64,000 bases of DNA, taken from Cyanobacteria bacterium SZAS LIN-3. GTDB lineage: Bacteria > Cyanobacteriota > Vampirovibrionia > Obscuribacterales > Obscuribacteraceae. The stretch spans positions 57,809 through 121,808 of the forward strand of contig JAFEAV010000010.1 in the NCBI GenBank assembly GCA_018266215.1. The letters run 5' to 3'. The notes below the pieces were generated by a model. It had not been told where the DNA came from, ran no database searches, and was given only the letters and a program-made list of their open reading frames with translations. Made by a program: the position numbers and the translations under genes. Positions 16,875-25,380 of this stretch are shown in pieces (within the stretch, counting starts at the first letter, position 1; every line of letters starts with the position of its first letter).

Positions 16875-17126
16875 TCAACCGCGCATCTGAACCCGGCAGA
16901 CGCCGGGTCCGCGAGCGGTTATGACAATGCCGGACTCCGTTATCGAGACATCACCGGGGCCGGTGACGCTGATGGAACGAGAGACACTGGCGGGACGATC
17001 GAGACGGGTACCGTCCGAGGCGAACACGCCAATCACCCGGATCTGCTGCGAGCCGCCATAGCGGAGCGCACCACAGATGACCCAGAGCGAAATGGCGATG
17101 AAGAGCAACTGCATCGCTGTGTGCAT
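16875..17126 (-). CDS. Small one-TM protein, first gene of the 13-17 kb operon
   Basis: 83 residues: a hydrophobic helix at ~4-20 (MQLLFIAISLWVICGAL) followed by ~60 residues with beta character ending SITESGIVITARGPGVCRVQM. The tail resembles one strand-turn unit of the beta-helix protein that follows it 36 bp downstream. The helix could be a membrane anchor or an uncleaved signal. GGAG lies 9 bp upstream of the ATG. As the promoter-proximal gene of the operon it may tether the downstream products to the membrane, but no homology supports a function. Confidence 0.6.
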   Translation of the reverse strand: MHTAMQLLFIAISLWVICGALRYGGSQQIRVIGVFASDGTRLDRPASVSRSISVTGPGDVSITESGIVITARGPGVCRVQMRG

Positions 17127-17387
17127 GTTGTGAAACTCCGGTTGCGGGATCCGCGGGCACAGCTCGGGGCTGCGGAAAAAGGCGGATCTCGTGGTTAGAG
17201 TTGAAAACTTGAGGGGTTTGATTTACTGGATGAAAATGTGTAGTTAGATGCCTGAGCCTAAGTAAAAACATGGTGCTCAATCAACGCGCTTATATTAATT
17301 GCGCGCTGTCTATGAGATCTCAGTGGGAAAGACCGTATACGTGTTAATACATAAAGTTCTTTAACGGCGTTCATGCACGTTGAGTCA
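17127..17387. other. AT-richer upstream region of the 13-17 kb operon
   Basis: No gene is visible between the operon start and the terminator of the next gene. It holds several inverted repeats, including TGAGATCTCA near 17311 and GCGC..GCGC around TTATATTAATT near 17286, plus TTGACT on the minus strand near 17390. The promoter of the operon must lie here, but no -35/-10 pair is good enough to call. Confidence 0.4.
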
Positions 17388-17426
17388 ACGCAAAAACAAA
17401 GAGAGCACCGCCCGGCGATGCTCTCT
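17388..17426 (-). terminator. Rho-independent terminator after the KLC-TPR gene
   Basis: On the minus strand AGAGAGCA (17426-17419) pairs with TGCTCTCT (17407-17400) around a GC-rich loop, then TTGTTTTTG follows. Confidence 0.75.
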
Positions 17427-17454
17427 CTGTTACTTTCTGTGAACCAAACTTGAC

Positions 17455-19488
17455 CTATTTGGTCATGCTCTTATCGTCAGCCGGAGCGTCGGCGGCCTTG
17501 TCGTCCTTTTTCGCTTCCGGCGTTTCCGCCGGTTTGCTTTCCGATGCGGAAGTGGTTGCAGCAGCACCTTCAGCGGGCTTGGATTCGCTTGCCGACTCAG
17601 CCGGTTTTTCACCGCCTTCGGGCTTGGTCTCACCGGCAGCTGTTTCAGACGGCATGGTCTCGCCGGCCGGTTTGGTTTCAGCAGCGGTCTCGCCACCAGA
17701 TGTGGTGCCGGCAGCTCCAGCCGTTTCGGTGGTTTCACCCGGTTTGGTCTCGGCCGGCTTACCTGCGATCTCCTTAGCGCGAGCTTCAAAAGCATCAGCA
17801 TCGGAAGCCTTATCCGTCTTGCGACAGATAGTGGCCAGTTGCATCAAAGTCGCTCCCACGGTAGCGCTGTTGGCTCCCAGGGCCTTCTCACGAATGGCCA
17901 GGCAACGACGGCTGAGCGGTTCGGCCTCAGCGTATTTGTCCTGCTTGATCATCACAGAGACAATGTTTTCCAGAGTGGTGGCCACATCCTTGGACTCGGC
18001 TCCGGAGACCTTCTCACGAATAGCCAGAGCACGCTGATAGACCGGCTCGGCCTCGGCATACTTGTTGAGCTTCACAAGATTGGCGGCCTGAGCGACAAGC
18101 ACTGTAGCCATGCCGCTGCCGGCAGCACCCTTGCCTTTCTCCTTAGCCGCAACCAGACGCACATAGAGCGGCTCTGCTTCGGCATACTTGTTTTGCTTGG
18201 TGTACATCTCGGCCATGTCGGAAAGAATGGTCGTTGTATCACCCTTGCCGCTAGCCAGTGCGCGCTTGAAGAGCGCCTCGGCTTCGGGGTACTTGCCCTG
18301 TTTGGCCTCCATTGTGGCCATAGCCGAGACGATCGAAATCGCCTGCGACGAGCCTACACCGTAGGATTTTTCAAAAATGGCCAGGGATTTTTTGTAGAGC
18401 GGTTCGGCCAGAGCGTACTTGCCCTGCGAGTTATAGTTGTCGGCCAGGGAACTGGCACTGGAACCAATATCCGGGTGTCCGGCGCGCAGGATTTTTTCAT
18501 CGATATTGAGGGCTCGCTTGAGCAGAGGCTCGGCCTTGCTGTACATGCCCTTGGCGGTGTACATGGCACCCATGCCGGAAAGAGTCAGGGCCACTTCGGG
18601 ATCGTTTGCACCCAGCACTTTTTCTCTGATGGACAGCGAACGTTTGTAGAGCGGCTCAGCCTTCTTCAAATTGCCCTGGGCGCGGTACATCTCAGCCATG
18701 TTGTTGAGACAGGAAGCGACGTCCGAATCATTCGGTCCCAGAGCTTTTTCCCAGATACTGAGAGTGCGCTTGTAGAGCGGCTCGGCCTTACCATAAGCAC
18801 CCTGAGCGTTATACATGTCGGCCAGACCCTTGAGGTCCATCCCGACGAATGCTTCCTGCTGCGGATCGGCTTTGGCGGCCTTTTCACGGAAGGCCAGAGC
18901 GCGCTTGTAGAGTGGCTCGGCCTGAGCAAATTTGTTTTGTGCGCGGTAAAGCTCAGCCAGATTGTGCACAGCCATGATCGTCTGTGCGTCTTCCTTACCG
19001 TTCAATTTTTCGCGAATAGCAATCGATCGTTTGTAGAGCGGCTCGGCCTGCGCGTACTTAGCCTGGGCGCGGTAGAGCTCGGCCAGATTATTGGCGCTGC
19101 CGGCAACTTCCAGCGACTCTTTGCCCAGTGTCTTTTCACGAATGGCCATCGACTGTTTGTAGAGCGGCTCGGCTTTGCCGAACTGATTGGTGATGCGATA
19201 GACCTCAGCCAGACTGTTCTGGGTGGCGGCTAAGCGCGCATCATCAGGTCCGAATTTTTTGGCTTCGGCAAGGGCTTGAACAAACTGCTTCTCAGCTTCC
19301 TTCATCTTGCCGCCCTGGAAGGCAGCTGTACCCTGATCGACAAAACCGCGCCATGTAGCTTCTTCCGGATTGGCGGCGGCGGCGGGTGCACCACCAGCCG
19401 GAGCGGGATCGGCAGCTAGAACAGCGTTGGTGGCGGCCATGCTTATGATGAGCGCGACCGGCAGCATGTGCTTGAGGCTATATTTCAT
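17455..19488 (-). CDS. Exported protein with ~12 kinesin-light-chain-type TPR repeats
   Basis: 677 residues with a signal peptide (HMLPVALIISMAATNAVLA). About twelve 42-residue TPR units of the kinesin-light-chain type follow from ~50 to 570. Each has the core AEPLYKRSLAIREK...LG plus NLAELYRAQ. The last ~100 residues are low-complexity Thr, Ser, Glu, Pro, Ala and Lys, suited to a flexible or wall-spanning tail. KLC-TPR arrays bind peptides; in the envelope this could organise a surface or periplasmic complex. The DNA repeats at ~126-bp spacing, so recombination between units is possible. AAGGA lies 8 bp before the ATG and a terminator follows the stop. Confidence 0.85.
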   Translation of the reverse strand: MKYSLKHMLPVALIISMAATNAVLAADPAPAGGAPAAAANPEEATWRGFVDQGTAAFQGGKMKEAEKQFVQALAEAKKFGPDDARLAATQNSLAEVYRITNQFGKAEPLYKQSMAIREKTLGKESLEVAGSANNLAELYRAQAKYAQAEPLYKRSIAIREKLNGKEDAQTIMAVHNLAELYRAQNKFAQAEPLYKRALAFREKAAKADPQQEAFVGMDLKGLADMYNAQGAYGKAEPLYKRTLSIWEKALGPNDSDVASCLNNMAEMYRAQGNLKKAEPLYKRSLSIREKVLGANDPEVALTLSGMGAMYTAKGMYSKAEPLLKRALNIDEKILRAGHPDIGSSASSLADNYNSQGKYALAEPLYKKSLAIFEKSYGVGSSQAISIVSAMATMEAKQGKYPEAEALFKRALASGKGDTTTILSDMAEMYTKQNKYAEAEPLYVRLVAAKEKGKGAAGSGMATVLVAQAANLVKLNKYAEAEPVYQRALAIREKVSGAESKDVATTLENIVSVMIKQDKYAEAEPLSRRCLAIREKALGANSATVGATLMQLATICRKTDKASDADAFEARAKEIAGKPAETKPGETTETAGAAGTTSGGETAAETKPAGETMPSETAAGETKPEGGEKPAESASESKPAEGAAATTSASESKPAETPEAKKDDKAADAPADDKSMTK

Positions 19489-19575
19489 CGAACAATTCCT
19501 TCATCGCGGGGAGTTACAGCTGATGGATGCCTTTGTAACTGATCAAACGGGAGCCTTAAGCGGCTCTAATAGCAG

Positions 19576-20166
19576 CTATGGTACTTGGTTTGCATGCGTT
19601 TGATAATGCTTGGCAGCCTTGGCCCGATTGCCGCAAATCTCCATGCTGCACCAGGAACGGGCGTGGTTTTTGCTGGTGTCGTAAAAATAAAGCACACACT
19701 TGTCATTGCGGCACTTTTTTATCAGCCCCGCATCAAGGTCGGTGAAAATGCCGCTTACCTGCCGGGCAATGAGCGGCACGAGCCCCTCGGCTGAAACAGG
19801 ATAATCCCTCAGCGCATAGCCGGAGGATGTTGCTACCAGCTCAGAAGCGATGGCAGGCCGGGCCAGATATTCGTTGACGATGCCCAGTGCCTTTGCCCTG
19901 TACACTTCCGATTCCATGGCACGCAGGCCGGCTTCGCGAAGGCGCAGCGCATCGATAAAGGCCTTGTGCAAGGCCTCGGCGGGCCAGTTTTCTCTGGCAA
20001 AAGCAATATCGGCAGCCGACATAAGATAAGCAGCAAACATCCACTGAAGCAAATCCGCCGGTGAGCCAAGTAGCTCCACAAGCTGGTTTTTGCTCTTCAT
20101 GCGGGTATTGATAAAGTCCAGACCCGGATGATTGGCGATAAAGATGAAATGGTCCTGCCCTGACAT
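19576..20166 (-). CDS. CGNR zinc-finger transcriptional regulator (ABATE domain)
   Basis: 196 residues. The N-terminal ABATE-like domain starts with FIFIANHPGLDFINTR. The C-terminal finger has Cys-x5-Cys (KKCRNDKCVLYFYD) and SWCSMEICGNRAKAAKHY, the CGNR signature. Such proteins are predicted DNA-binding regulators whose N-domain may sense a small ligand. It is divergent from a flavin-binding protein and an exporter, so control of that pair is likely. A TATAAT box ends exactly 6 bases before the ATG and there is no ribosome site, implying a leaderless mRNA that starts at or next to the A of the ATG. Confidence 0.88.
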   Translation of the reverse strand: MSGQDHFIFIANHPGLDFINTRMKSKNQLVELLGSPADLLQWMFAAYLMSAADIAFARENWPAEALHKAFIDALRLREAGLRAMESEVYRAKALGIVNEYLARPAIASELVATSSGYALRDYPVSAEGLVPLIARQVSGIFTDLDAGLIKKCRNDKCVLYFYDTSKNHARSWCSMEICGNRAKAAKHYQTHANQVP

Positions 20167-20172
20167 GGATCA

Positions 20173-20223
20173 ATTATAACCGGCAAAATGGCATTTGACA
20201 GGTTGGGATTAAAGGCGTATAAC
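20173..20223. promoter_or_regulatory. Divergent promoters with interlocked -35 boxes
   Basis: Plus strand: TTGACA (20195-20200), 17 bp, TATAAC (20218-20223) for the flavin-binding gene. Minus strand: CTGTCA (20201-20196), 17 bp, TATAAT (20178-20173) for the CGNR regulator. The -35 boxes share five bases, so polymerase binding should be mutually exclusive and one regulator site could control both. Confidence 0.75.
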
Positions 20224-20253
20224 CATCGTAAGAGCAGTTAGCCGGTTAGAAAA

Positions 20254-21162
20254 ATGGAAACCTATCACGAAGGCGAAAGACGTATTCAAGAGCTCGCAGG
20301 CGCCACCCTGCAAGCGGATCAGCTATCCGGCATGGTGCAGGATGGGCTGTCGATGCCGGCCGGGCATTTTCTCCTGGAGCAGCGCTTTGCCGCCCTGTCT
20401 ACCGTTGGAGATGATGGCTCTGTTTGGGTTTCCGGTTTGATAGGGGAGCCTGGCTTCCTTCATCCGATATCGGCGGAAGCCATCGTCATAGATGCCCACA
20501 AACTCTCCCGGCAGGACATCCTCTGGACCAACCTCAACGCAGGCAAAAGCAAAACCGCCGGCATGGTGGCCATCAATTTTGCCCTCCGCCGCCGCCTGCG
20601 CATAAACGGCAAGGCCAGGGCCGACGATGAGTTTATTGTTTTTGAAATTGAGCAGACCTATTCCAACTGCCCCAAATACATCCAGCGCCGAGAGCTGGAG
20701 CACACCCCCGAAGCCGTCGAAATAGCGAAACTGGAAACAACCAGGGACACAACTCTAAACGAAGACGACCGGGCGTTCATTGCTCGCAGCGACACATTTT
20801 TCATCGGCTCCTACGCCAAAGACGGTGGCGCAGACGCTTCACATCGCGGCGGCAAGCCCGGCTTTGTGCGAATGATTGATGAAACTCATATCCGCTTTCC
20901 CGATTATTCCGGCAACAACATGTTCAACACCCTGGGCAATCTCTCCATAAATCCCAATCTGGGCATGCTTTTTATTGACTTCAATAGTGGCAACACCCTG
21001 CAAATCAGCGGACAGGCCGAATCAATTGAGCCTTTCCACTGGCACAACGGCGAAAAACAGGGCCATGTCGACGTCGCCGTTAAACACGTCATCCGGACCA
21101 GCGGCGGTGCTCTCGGGCAGTGGGATTTTCAGGAATTCTCACCCTTCAATCCTAAGGATTGA
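20254..21162 (+). CDS. Pyridoxamine 5'-phosphate oxidase-like flavin-binding split-barrel protein
   Basis: 302 residues arranged as two related split-barrel halves (about 35-150 and 170-290). The first half holds FAALSTVGDDGSVWVSGLIG and the second DTFFIGSYAKDGGADASHRGGKPGFVR. These are the patterns of the PNPOx-like, FMN-binding family often annotated as flavin-nucleotide-binding or MOSC/PNPO-type proteins. It likely reduces or binds FMN or F420; the substrate is unknown. A near-consensus promoter lies 30 bp upstream of the ATG. The DMT transporter follows with overlapping ends, and the CGNR regulator is divergent, so the three probably form a detoxification-type module. Confidence 0.8.
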   Translation: METYHEGERRIQELAGATLQADQLSGMVQDGLSMPAGHFLLEQRFAALSTVGDDGSVWVSGLIGEPGFLHPISAEAIVIDAHKLSRQDILWTNLNAGKSKTAGMVAINFALRRRLRINGKARADDEFIVFEIEQTYSNCPKYIQRRELEHTPEAVEIAKLETTRDTTLNEDDRAFIARSDTFFIGSYAKDGGADASHRGGKPGFVRMIDETHIRFPDYSGNNMFNTLGNLSINPNLGMLFIDFNSGNTLQISGQAESIEPFHWHNGEKQGHVDVAVKHVIRTSGGALGQWDFQEFSPFNPKD

Positions 21163-21176
21163 GTACTATAGGCTGG

Positions 21177-22172
21177 ATGAAACTGCCAGCACCACTATTT
21201 GCCATGGCATCGGCCGTGTTTTTTGCCACCGGAATGCCAAGTGAAAAATGGCTGGTGGCACAGACGACGCCGATAATGCTGGCCGGGCTCCTATATTTCA
21301 GCTCCGGCACAGCCATGACTCTTACCTTACTGGTCCAGAAAATTATGGCCGGTAAATCAGCATCGGCCGGCAATGCTCAAAGTTTACCGCCGGCTACCGC
21401 TCAGCAGGCAGCAGAGAAAGGAAAAATAGATCGCCACGATCTGATCTGGGTGCTCGTGGTTTCTGTTGTGGGCGGCATCTTTGCTCCACTGCTTCTGCTC
21501 GGGGCAATGAGAATCGCTAATGCCTCGACAGTGGCTCTATTGCTCAATTTCGAAATCGTCGTCACCGCTCTGATGGCAAGATTCATATTCAAAGAAACGC
21601 TCAACAGGCGAGTCGTTTTTGGCTTGATTTCAGTGTTTTTGGGCGGGGTATGTCTTTCGCTGGACACCAACATCAGCGCCTCCTGGTCATTACTTCTCGT
21701 AATCGGCGCCTGTATCTGCTGGTCGGCAGACTCTAACTTTTGCAATCAAGTAAAGCACATGAGTGCTGTGCGCATAGCGCAGATAAAAGGCCTGATTGCT
21801 GGCTCTTTCAATATTTGTCTGGCCCTGGCCATGGGCGACAAATTACCGGAGCTTGCCATCATAGGCGGTGCGGCCGTCACAGGTGTAATATCGCACGGGA
21901 TCAGTATCCTCTGTTTTGTTCGTGCATTGAGGCATCTGGGCGCAGCAAGGGCCGTTGCCTATTTCGCCACCGAACCATTTATCGCCGCACTGCTCTCGGT
22001 CATCTTTTTGCACGAAGTCCTGAGCGTCAAAATGCTCATTGCCGGCGCATTGATGGCCTTCGGTGTCTGGCTGCATCTAACCGAAAAACATCCTCCCAAA
22101 CACATGGACGGCGCCGCTATCATGCAGAGCATAGAAGTCCCGGCTACGGATCTACTTGATCGGCCCAGCTGA
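21177..22172 (+). CDS. DMT-superfamily transporter (EamA domains)
   Basis: About 331 residues with ten hydrophobic helices in two EamA repeats, the second starting near residue 170. Landmarks are LGAMRIANASTVALLLNFEIVVTALMARFIFKE closing repeat 1 and AYFATEPFIAALLSVIFLHE closing repeat 2, both typical of drug/metabolite exporters. I chose ATG 21177; a TTG at 21159 overlaps the upstream stop (TTGA) and would add six residues. A linker around residues 55-80 contains a run of Ala and Gln. It is likely co-transcribed with the flavin-binding protein and may export its product or substrate. The compound is unknown. Confidence 0.85.
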   Translation: MKLPAPLFAMASAVFFATGMPSEKWLVAQTTPIMLAGLLYFSSGTAMTLTLLVQKIMAGKSASAGNAQSLPPATAQQAAEKGKIDRHDLIWVLVVSVVGGIFAPLLLLGAMRIANASTVALLLNFEIVVTALMARFIFKETLNRRVVFGLISVFLGGVCLSLDTNISASWSLLLVIGACICWSADSNFCNQVKHMSAVRIAQIKGLIAGSFNICLALAMGDKLPELAIIGGAAVTGVISHGISILCFVRALRHLGAARAVAYFATEPFIAALLSVIFLHEVLSVKMLIAGALMAFGVWLHLTEKHPPKHMDGAAIMQSIEVPATDLLDRPS

Positions 22173-22312
22173 ATTCTGAGGTTCAAGCCACCATGCTCGT
22201 TGCCTTCGCGAGAATGTCCGGCGACATGAGAACCAGGCCCAAAGCGCCAATGACGCACAACCATTGCCGACCTAAAGCAGCGACATTCAAATGGCCGACG
22301 AAGAGAAGGGCG

Positions 22313-23272
22313 CTACTTTTCGCCGCAGCCATCGGCAATTATTCTTGCCTTCTTGAATTTGTCATCCTTGGCCAGTTTCAAATAGTCTTGACTGTGATAA
22401 AACTCGCCGAGAAGCATGGCCCAACGCGCTACTTTCTTATTGATATCGTCAAGATTCGCGTCTGAAGCGTATGAAAAATTTGGTGCGCTGGCCCTGTGAA
22501 ACTCAGCGTAAGGAATCACAGTGAAAACAGCTTTGCCTTTTGCACCCGGCAAATACACGGCAGAGTCCGGATATCCGTATGCTAAACCGCGCAAAACCGC
22601 CGTAGTCACCGCGGCGCCTTCAGCCGTGGGGAAATAATCATCGGCGCGCGGGACAATTGACTTATCAATTTCGGTAGTATAGGTACCGGATTTGGAGCAG
22701 TCGACGACAGCCTCTACCACCTTTTCTTTCCAAGAAGCCAGACCTTTCCAGCCTGTACTTGCCTCGTAAGGGATTATTCCAGGTAGTTTGGTGTTATGCG
22801 ATACGCGATCGTATCCGGTGAGATTTTCAAACCAGCCATCGACTTCCGCGTCACCAATTTTGGCGCTTTTGGAGTAAGAGATCCTAATGCCGTCTTTGAA
22901 CGCCACTTCATTGAACCTGGAAATGGCCTTTACGTCACTTTCTGACCAGTTATAGAAATTGAGATCGGCCAGCCCACGCTCATTTTCCAGAAGCAAAACG
23001 ATATTGGGATTTGTTAGATGAACACCCAACTTGGGGCCAAGAATTGGGTACCATTCTGAGAGACGATGATCGGCCAGAGCTACGCTAGATTTCAATTCCG
23101 CCGGAATACCGATGCCGGTCATTGCGCGTCTTGTTTTTATCTCTTGGGCCTGTGCTTGTTGTGCTGACAATTTGCCACCATAAGGAAAGACTAAAACGAG
23201 AATAGTCAATACTGCTGCAGCATGAAAACGCCCAAATTGCTGAATAGCAGTTCTTTGCAAGACGTGACGCAT
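22313..23272 (-). CDS. Exported protein of unknown function
   Basis: 319 residues from ATG 23272. GAGG lies 9 bp upstream; a longer frame to 23326 has no ribosome site. A signal peptide (FHAAAVLTILVLVFPYGGKLSAQQAQAQ) is followed by a mature part with no motif I recognise. It is mixed alpha/beta with aromatic segments (DLNFYNWSES, GWFENLTGYDRVSHN, AFTVIPYAEFHRAS) and only two cysteines, which could form a disulfide in the periplasm. It is convergent with the DMT transporter and upstream of dinB on the same strand, separated by only 35 bp from the dinB stop, but the functions look unrelated. Confidence 0.7.
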   Translation of the reverse strand: MRHVLQRTAIQQFGRFHAAAVLTILVLVFPYGGKLSAQQAQAQEIKTRRAMTGIGIPAELKSSVALADHRLSEWYPILGPKLGVHLTNPNIVLLLENERGLADLNFYNWSESDVKAISRFNEVAFKDGIRISYSKSAKIGDAEVDGWFENLTGYDRVSHNTKLPGIIPYEASTGWKGLASWKEKVVEAVVDCSKSGTYTTEIDKSIVPRADDYFPTAEGAAVTTAVLRGLAYGYPDSAVYLPGAKGKAVFTVIPYAEFHRASAPNFSYASDANLDDINKKVARWAMLLGEFYHSQDYLKLAKDDKFKKARIIADGCGEK

Positions 23273-23361
23273 TTGACTTGACCTCAATACGGCCACAATC
23301 ATATCGGCATCCTTCCCTGTCTGCAAATTCTATTCACTGGCCTCCGCATGTCAAGATTCAC

Positions 23362-24483
23362 CTAACTAAAATCAATCATCAATTGCACATACTCCGGCTC
23401 TTCCCGTTCGCAGTCGAGATTGGAAAGCGACAGCCCGAGCAGGCGGGCGTGCTTCTGTGCTACTTCGGTCGTGTCCATAAGCTCGATGGCGATCTTCACC
23501 ATCTCGTCGGCGGAATAGATAGATTCAGTCAGAGTGCGGCTGCGCGTCACCTGCTGATAGTCGGCGTATTTGACTTTCAAGGTCAGGGTGCGGCCGCTGG
23601 TTTCGCTGCGCTCGACGCGACGCTTTAAGTCCGCGGCAATCTCTTCCAGGGCGACAATCATCGAATGTCTCTCGATCAAATCGTGAGCGTAACTCTCTTC
23701 CGTACCAATCGATTTGCGCACACGATTGGGCATGACCGGCCGATCATCCTGGCCGCGCACAATGTGATAGTAGTAGCTGCCCACCTTGCCAAACTTTTTC
23801 AGCAGATCATTTTCGCTCCACTGTTTGAGATCGGCTCCGGTGTGCACACCCAGATCCCGCATTTTCTGGGCTGTCACGTCGCCTATGCCGTAAAATTTGT
23901 GGATTGGTAAAGTCTCAACAAATGCCTCGGCCTTATCCGGCAATATCAGATACAGCCCGTTCGGCTTGTTTATCCCCGATGCTGTCTTGGCCAAAAATTT
24001 ATTGATCGACACTCCGGCCGAAGCGGTCAATCCTGTTTCTTCCAGTATCGCAGCCTTGATTTCGCGGGCAATCAGAGTTGCCGATGGCGAGCCTTTTTTG
24101 TTCTCGGTCACATCCAGATACGCTTCATCGAGCGACAGAGGCTCGACCAGATCTGTGTAGCGATAAAAGATCTCGCGAATCATCTCGCTCACTGCCTTGT
24201 AAGCATCAAATCTGGGTCTGACAAAAATCAATTGCGGACACTTCTGGATGGCCGTGCGCGAGGGCATGGCCGAATGTATTCCGTACTGCCGCGCTTCATA
24301 GCTGGCCGCAGCCACCACACCACGTTGATCCGGCGAGCCGCCTACTGCAACAGGCTTGCCGCGATACTCAGGATTGTCGCGCTGTTCCACCGAGGCAAAA
24401 AAAGCATCCATGTCGACATGGATAATTTTGCGCACCCGCTGGCTTGACTGAGTTGATGGAGTAATTTGTGTCGACAAAGGCAA
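23362..24483 (-). CDS. dinB: DNA polymerase IV (Y-family, translesion)
   Basis: 373 residues, in the family range (~350-400). The catalytic core shows IIHVDMDAFFASVEQ (first acidic residues, steric gate region), YEARQYGIHSAMPS, and SLDEAYLDVT (second acidic cluster). It also has the helix-hairpin-helix segment IHKFYGIGDVTAQKM. The little-finger domain follows, ending QLMIDFS; a canonical clamp-binding peptide is not obvious. It copies damaged DNA with low fidelity. The only well-placed start is a TTG at 24483 with GGAAG 4 bp upstream; a GTG at 24435 would give the more typical 'MRKIIHVDMD' beginning. No LexA-type operator is evident. It is divergent from an M23 peptidase, 36 bp apart. Confidence 0.93.
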   Translation of the reverse strand: MPLSTQITPSTQSSQRVRKIIHVDMDAFFASVEQRDNPEYRGKPVAVGGSPDQRGVVAAASYEARQYGIHSAMPSRTAIQKCPQLIFVRPRFDAYKAVSEMIREIFYRYTDLVEPLSLDEAYLDVTENKKGSPSATLIAREIKAAILEETGLTASAGVSINKFLAKTASGINKPNGLYLILPDKAEAFVETLPIHKFYGIGDVTAQKMRDLGVHTGADLKQWSENDLLKKFGKVGSYYYHIVRGQDDRPVMPNRVRKSIGTEESYAHDLIERHSMIVALEEIAADLKRRVERSETSGRTLTLKVKYADYQQVTRSRTLTESIYSADEMVKIAIELMDTTEVAQKHARLLGLSLSNLDCEREEPEYVQLMIDFS

Positions 24484-24507
24484 AAGTCTTCCGAAGCACC
24501 GCTATTG

Positions 24508-24519
24508 TACAATCGTCTG
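24508..24519 (+). promoter_or_regulatory. Possible -10 box of the M23 peptidase gene
   Basis: TACAAT (24508-24513) lies exactly six bases before the ATG at 24520, inside the palindrome ATTGTACAAT. There is no good -35 box, and no ribosome site precedes the ATG. Confidence 0.35.
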
Positions 24520-25365
24520 ATGCCTCTGAGAAGATTGTTTTTGCCCCTGCTCTCCGCACTGATCGGTGCCGCCCTGACCAGGACGCATGCATCTGCCCAG
24601 GGCCTCGACGAAGCCATCAAGATTTCAACCGATAGCCAGGACGGCAGCGTGCGCTTCTTCGTCACATCCCACCGGACAATCGAGGCTTCGGTGCTTCTGC
24701 GCTGCGACTTACTGCAAAATCTCAGTCCATCACACCCTCTGCCTTACACCTTCCTGGTCACACGCGACTACAACAATTACGAAGTGCTGCGACTGACGCA
24801 AGCAGACAAGCAAATACCAACGCGCTTCGGCTACCACTTCATGTTCGTCATGGGTAGCGCCAGCAGCAGGTCGACAGTTGACCACGTTTACAGCCTCCCC
24901 TATCCCGCCTCCATGCACTGCGAAATTGGCCAGTCGTACTTCGGCACCAAGAGTCACCAGGCAGGCACAGCGGATCAATACGCGGTCGACATCACCATGC
25001 CGGTGGGCACGCCGGTCCTGGCCGCCCGAGCCGGTACAGTCATCGCCTACCGCGACGATTCAAACAGCGGCGGCAACTCAGAATCATTCAAAGAATGCTG
25101 CAACTACATCCACATCAAGCATGACGACGGCACCTACGCCGCCTACGTGCACCTGAAACAGGGCGGCGTGGCGGTGAGGCTGGGACAGCCGGTCAACGCC
25201 GGCACGGTCATCGGCTACTCCGGACAGACCGGCTGGGCGACATGCCCGCATCTGCATTTTATGATCTACCGCGTAGGCAATCCACCACAAGTGCAAACAA
25301 TCCCTTTCCGCATGGCCACACCAAAAGGCATCGTCAAGCAACTTTTGCAGGGCGAAATTTACTGA
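24520..25365 (+). CDS. Exported M23 (LytM-type) metallopeptidase
   Basis: 281 residues from ATG 24520, chosen because it starts a clean signal peptide (MPLRRLFLPLLSALIGAALT); an upstream ATG at 24466 lies outside it. Residues ~30-140 are a non-catalytic beta domain. The M23 domain has SHQAGTADQYAVDITMPVGTPVLAA with zinc ligands His and Asp, then YIHIKHDDGTYAAYVHL, and CPHLHFMIYR with the HLHF zinc/catalytic motif. The spacing of the first His is that of the subfamily with H-x(n)-YAVD, so the site looks complete. It probably cuts peptidoglycan cross-bridges in the periplasm. The gap between H and D contains a CC pair (FKECCNYIH) that may form a disulfide. Confidence 0.87.
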   Translation: MPLRRLFLPLLSALIGAALTRTHASAQGLDEAIKISTDSQDGSVRFFVTSHRTIEASVLLRCDLLQNLSPSHPLPYTFLVTRDYNNYEVLRLTQADKQIPTRFGYHFMFVMGSASSRSTVDHVYSLPYPASMHCEIGQSYFGTKSHQAGTADQYAVDITMPVGTPVLAARAGTVIAYRDDSNSGGNSESFKECCNYIHIKHDDGTYAAYVHLKQGGVAVRLGQPVNAGTVIGYSGQTGWATCPHLHFMIYRVGNPPQVQTIPFRMATPKGIVKQLLQGEIY

Positions 25366-25380
25366 GCCGAGCGTCCGTTT

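Noticed and set aside
17839..19233. 464-codon plus-strand frame opposite the KLC-TPR gene
   Set aside because: It mirrors the 126-bp TPR repeats and has no ribosome site.
24936..25010. M23 peptidase with a lost zinc ligand (Gln in place of His before YAVD)
   Set aside because: A subfamily places the His several residues earlier, as seen here in SHQAG; the site is probably intact.
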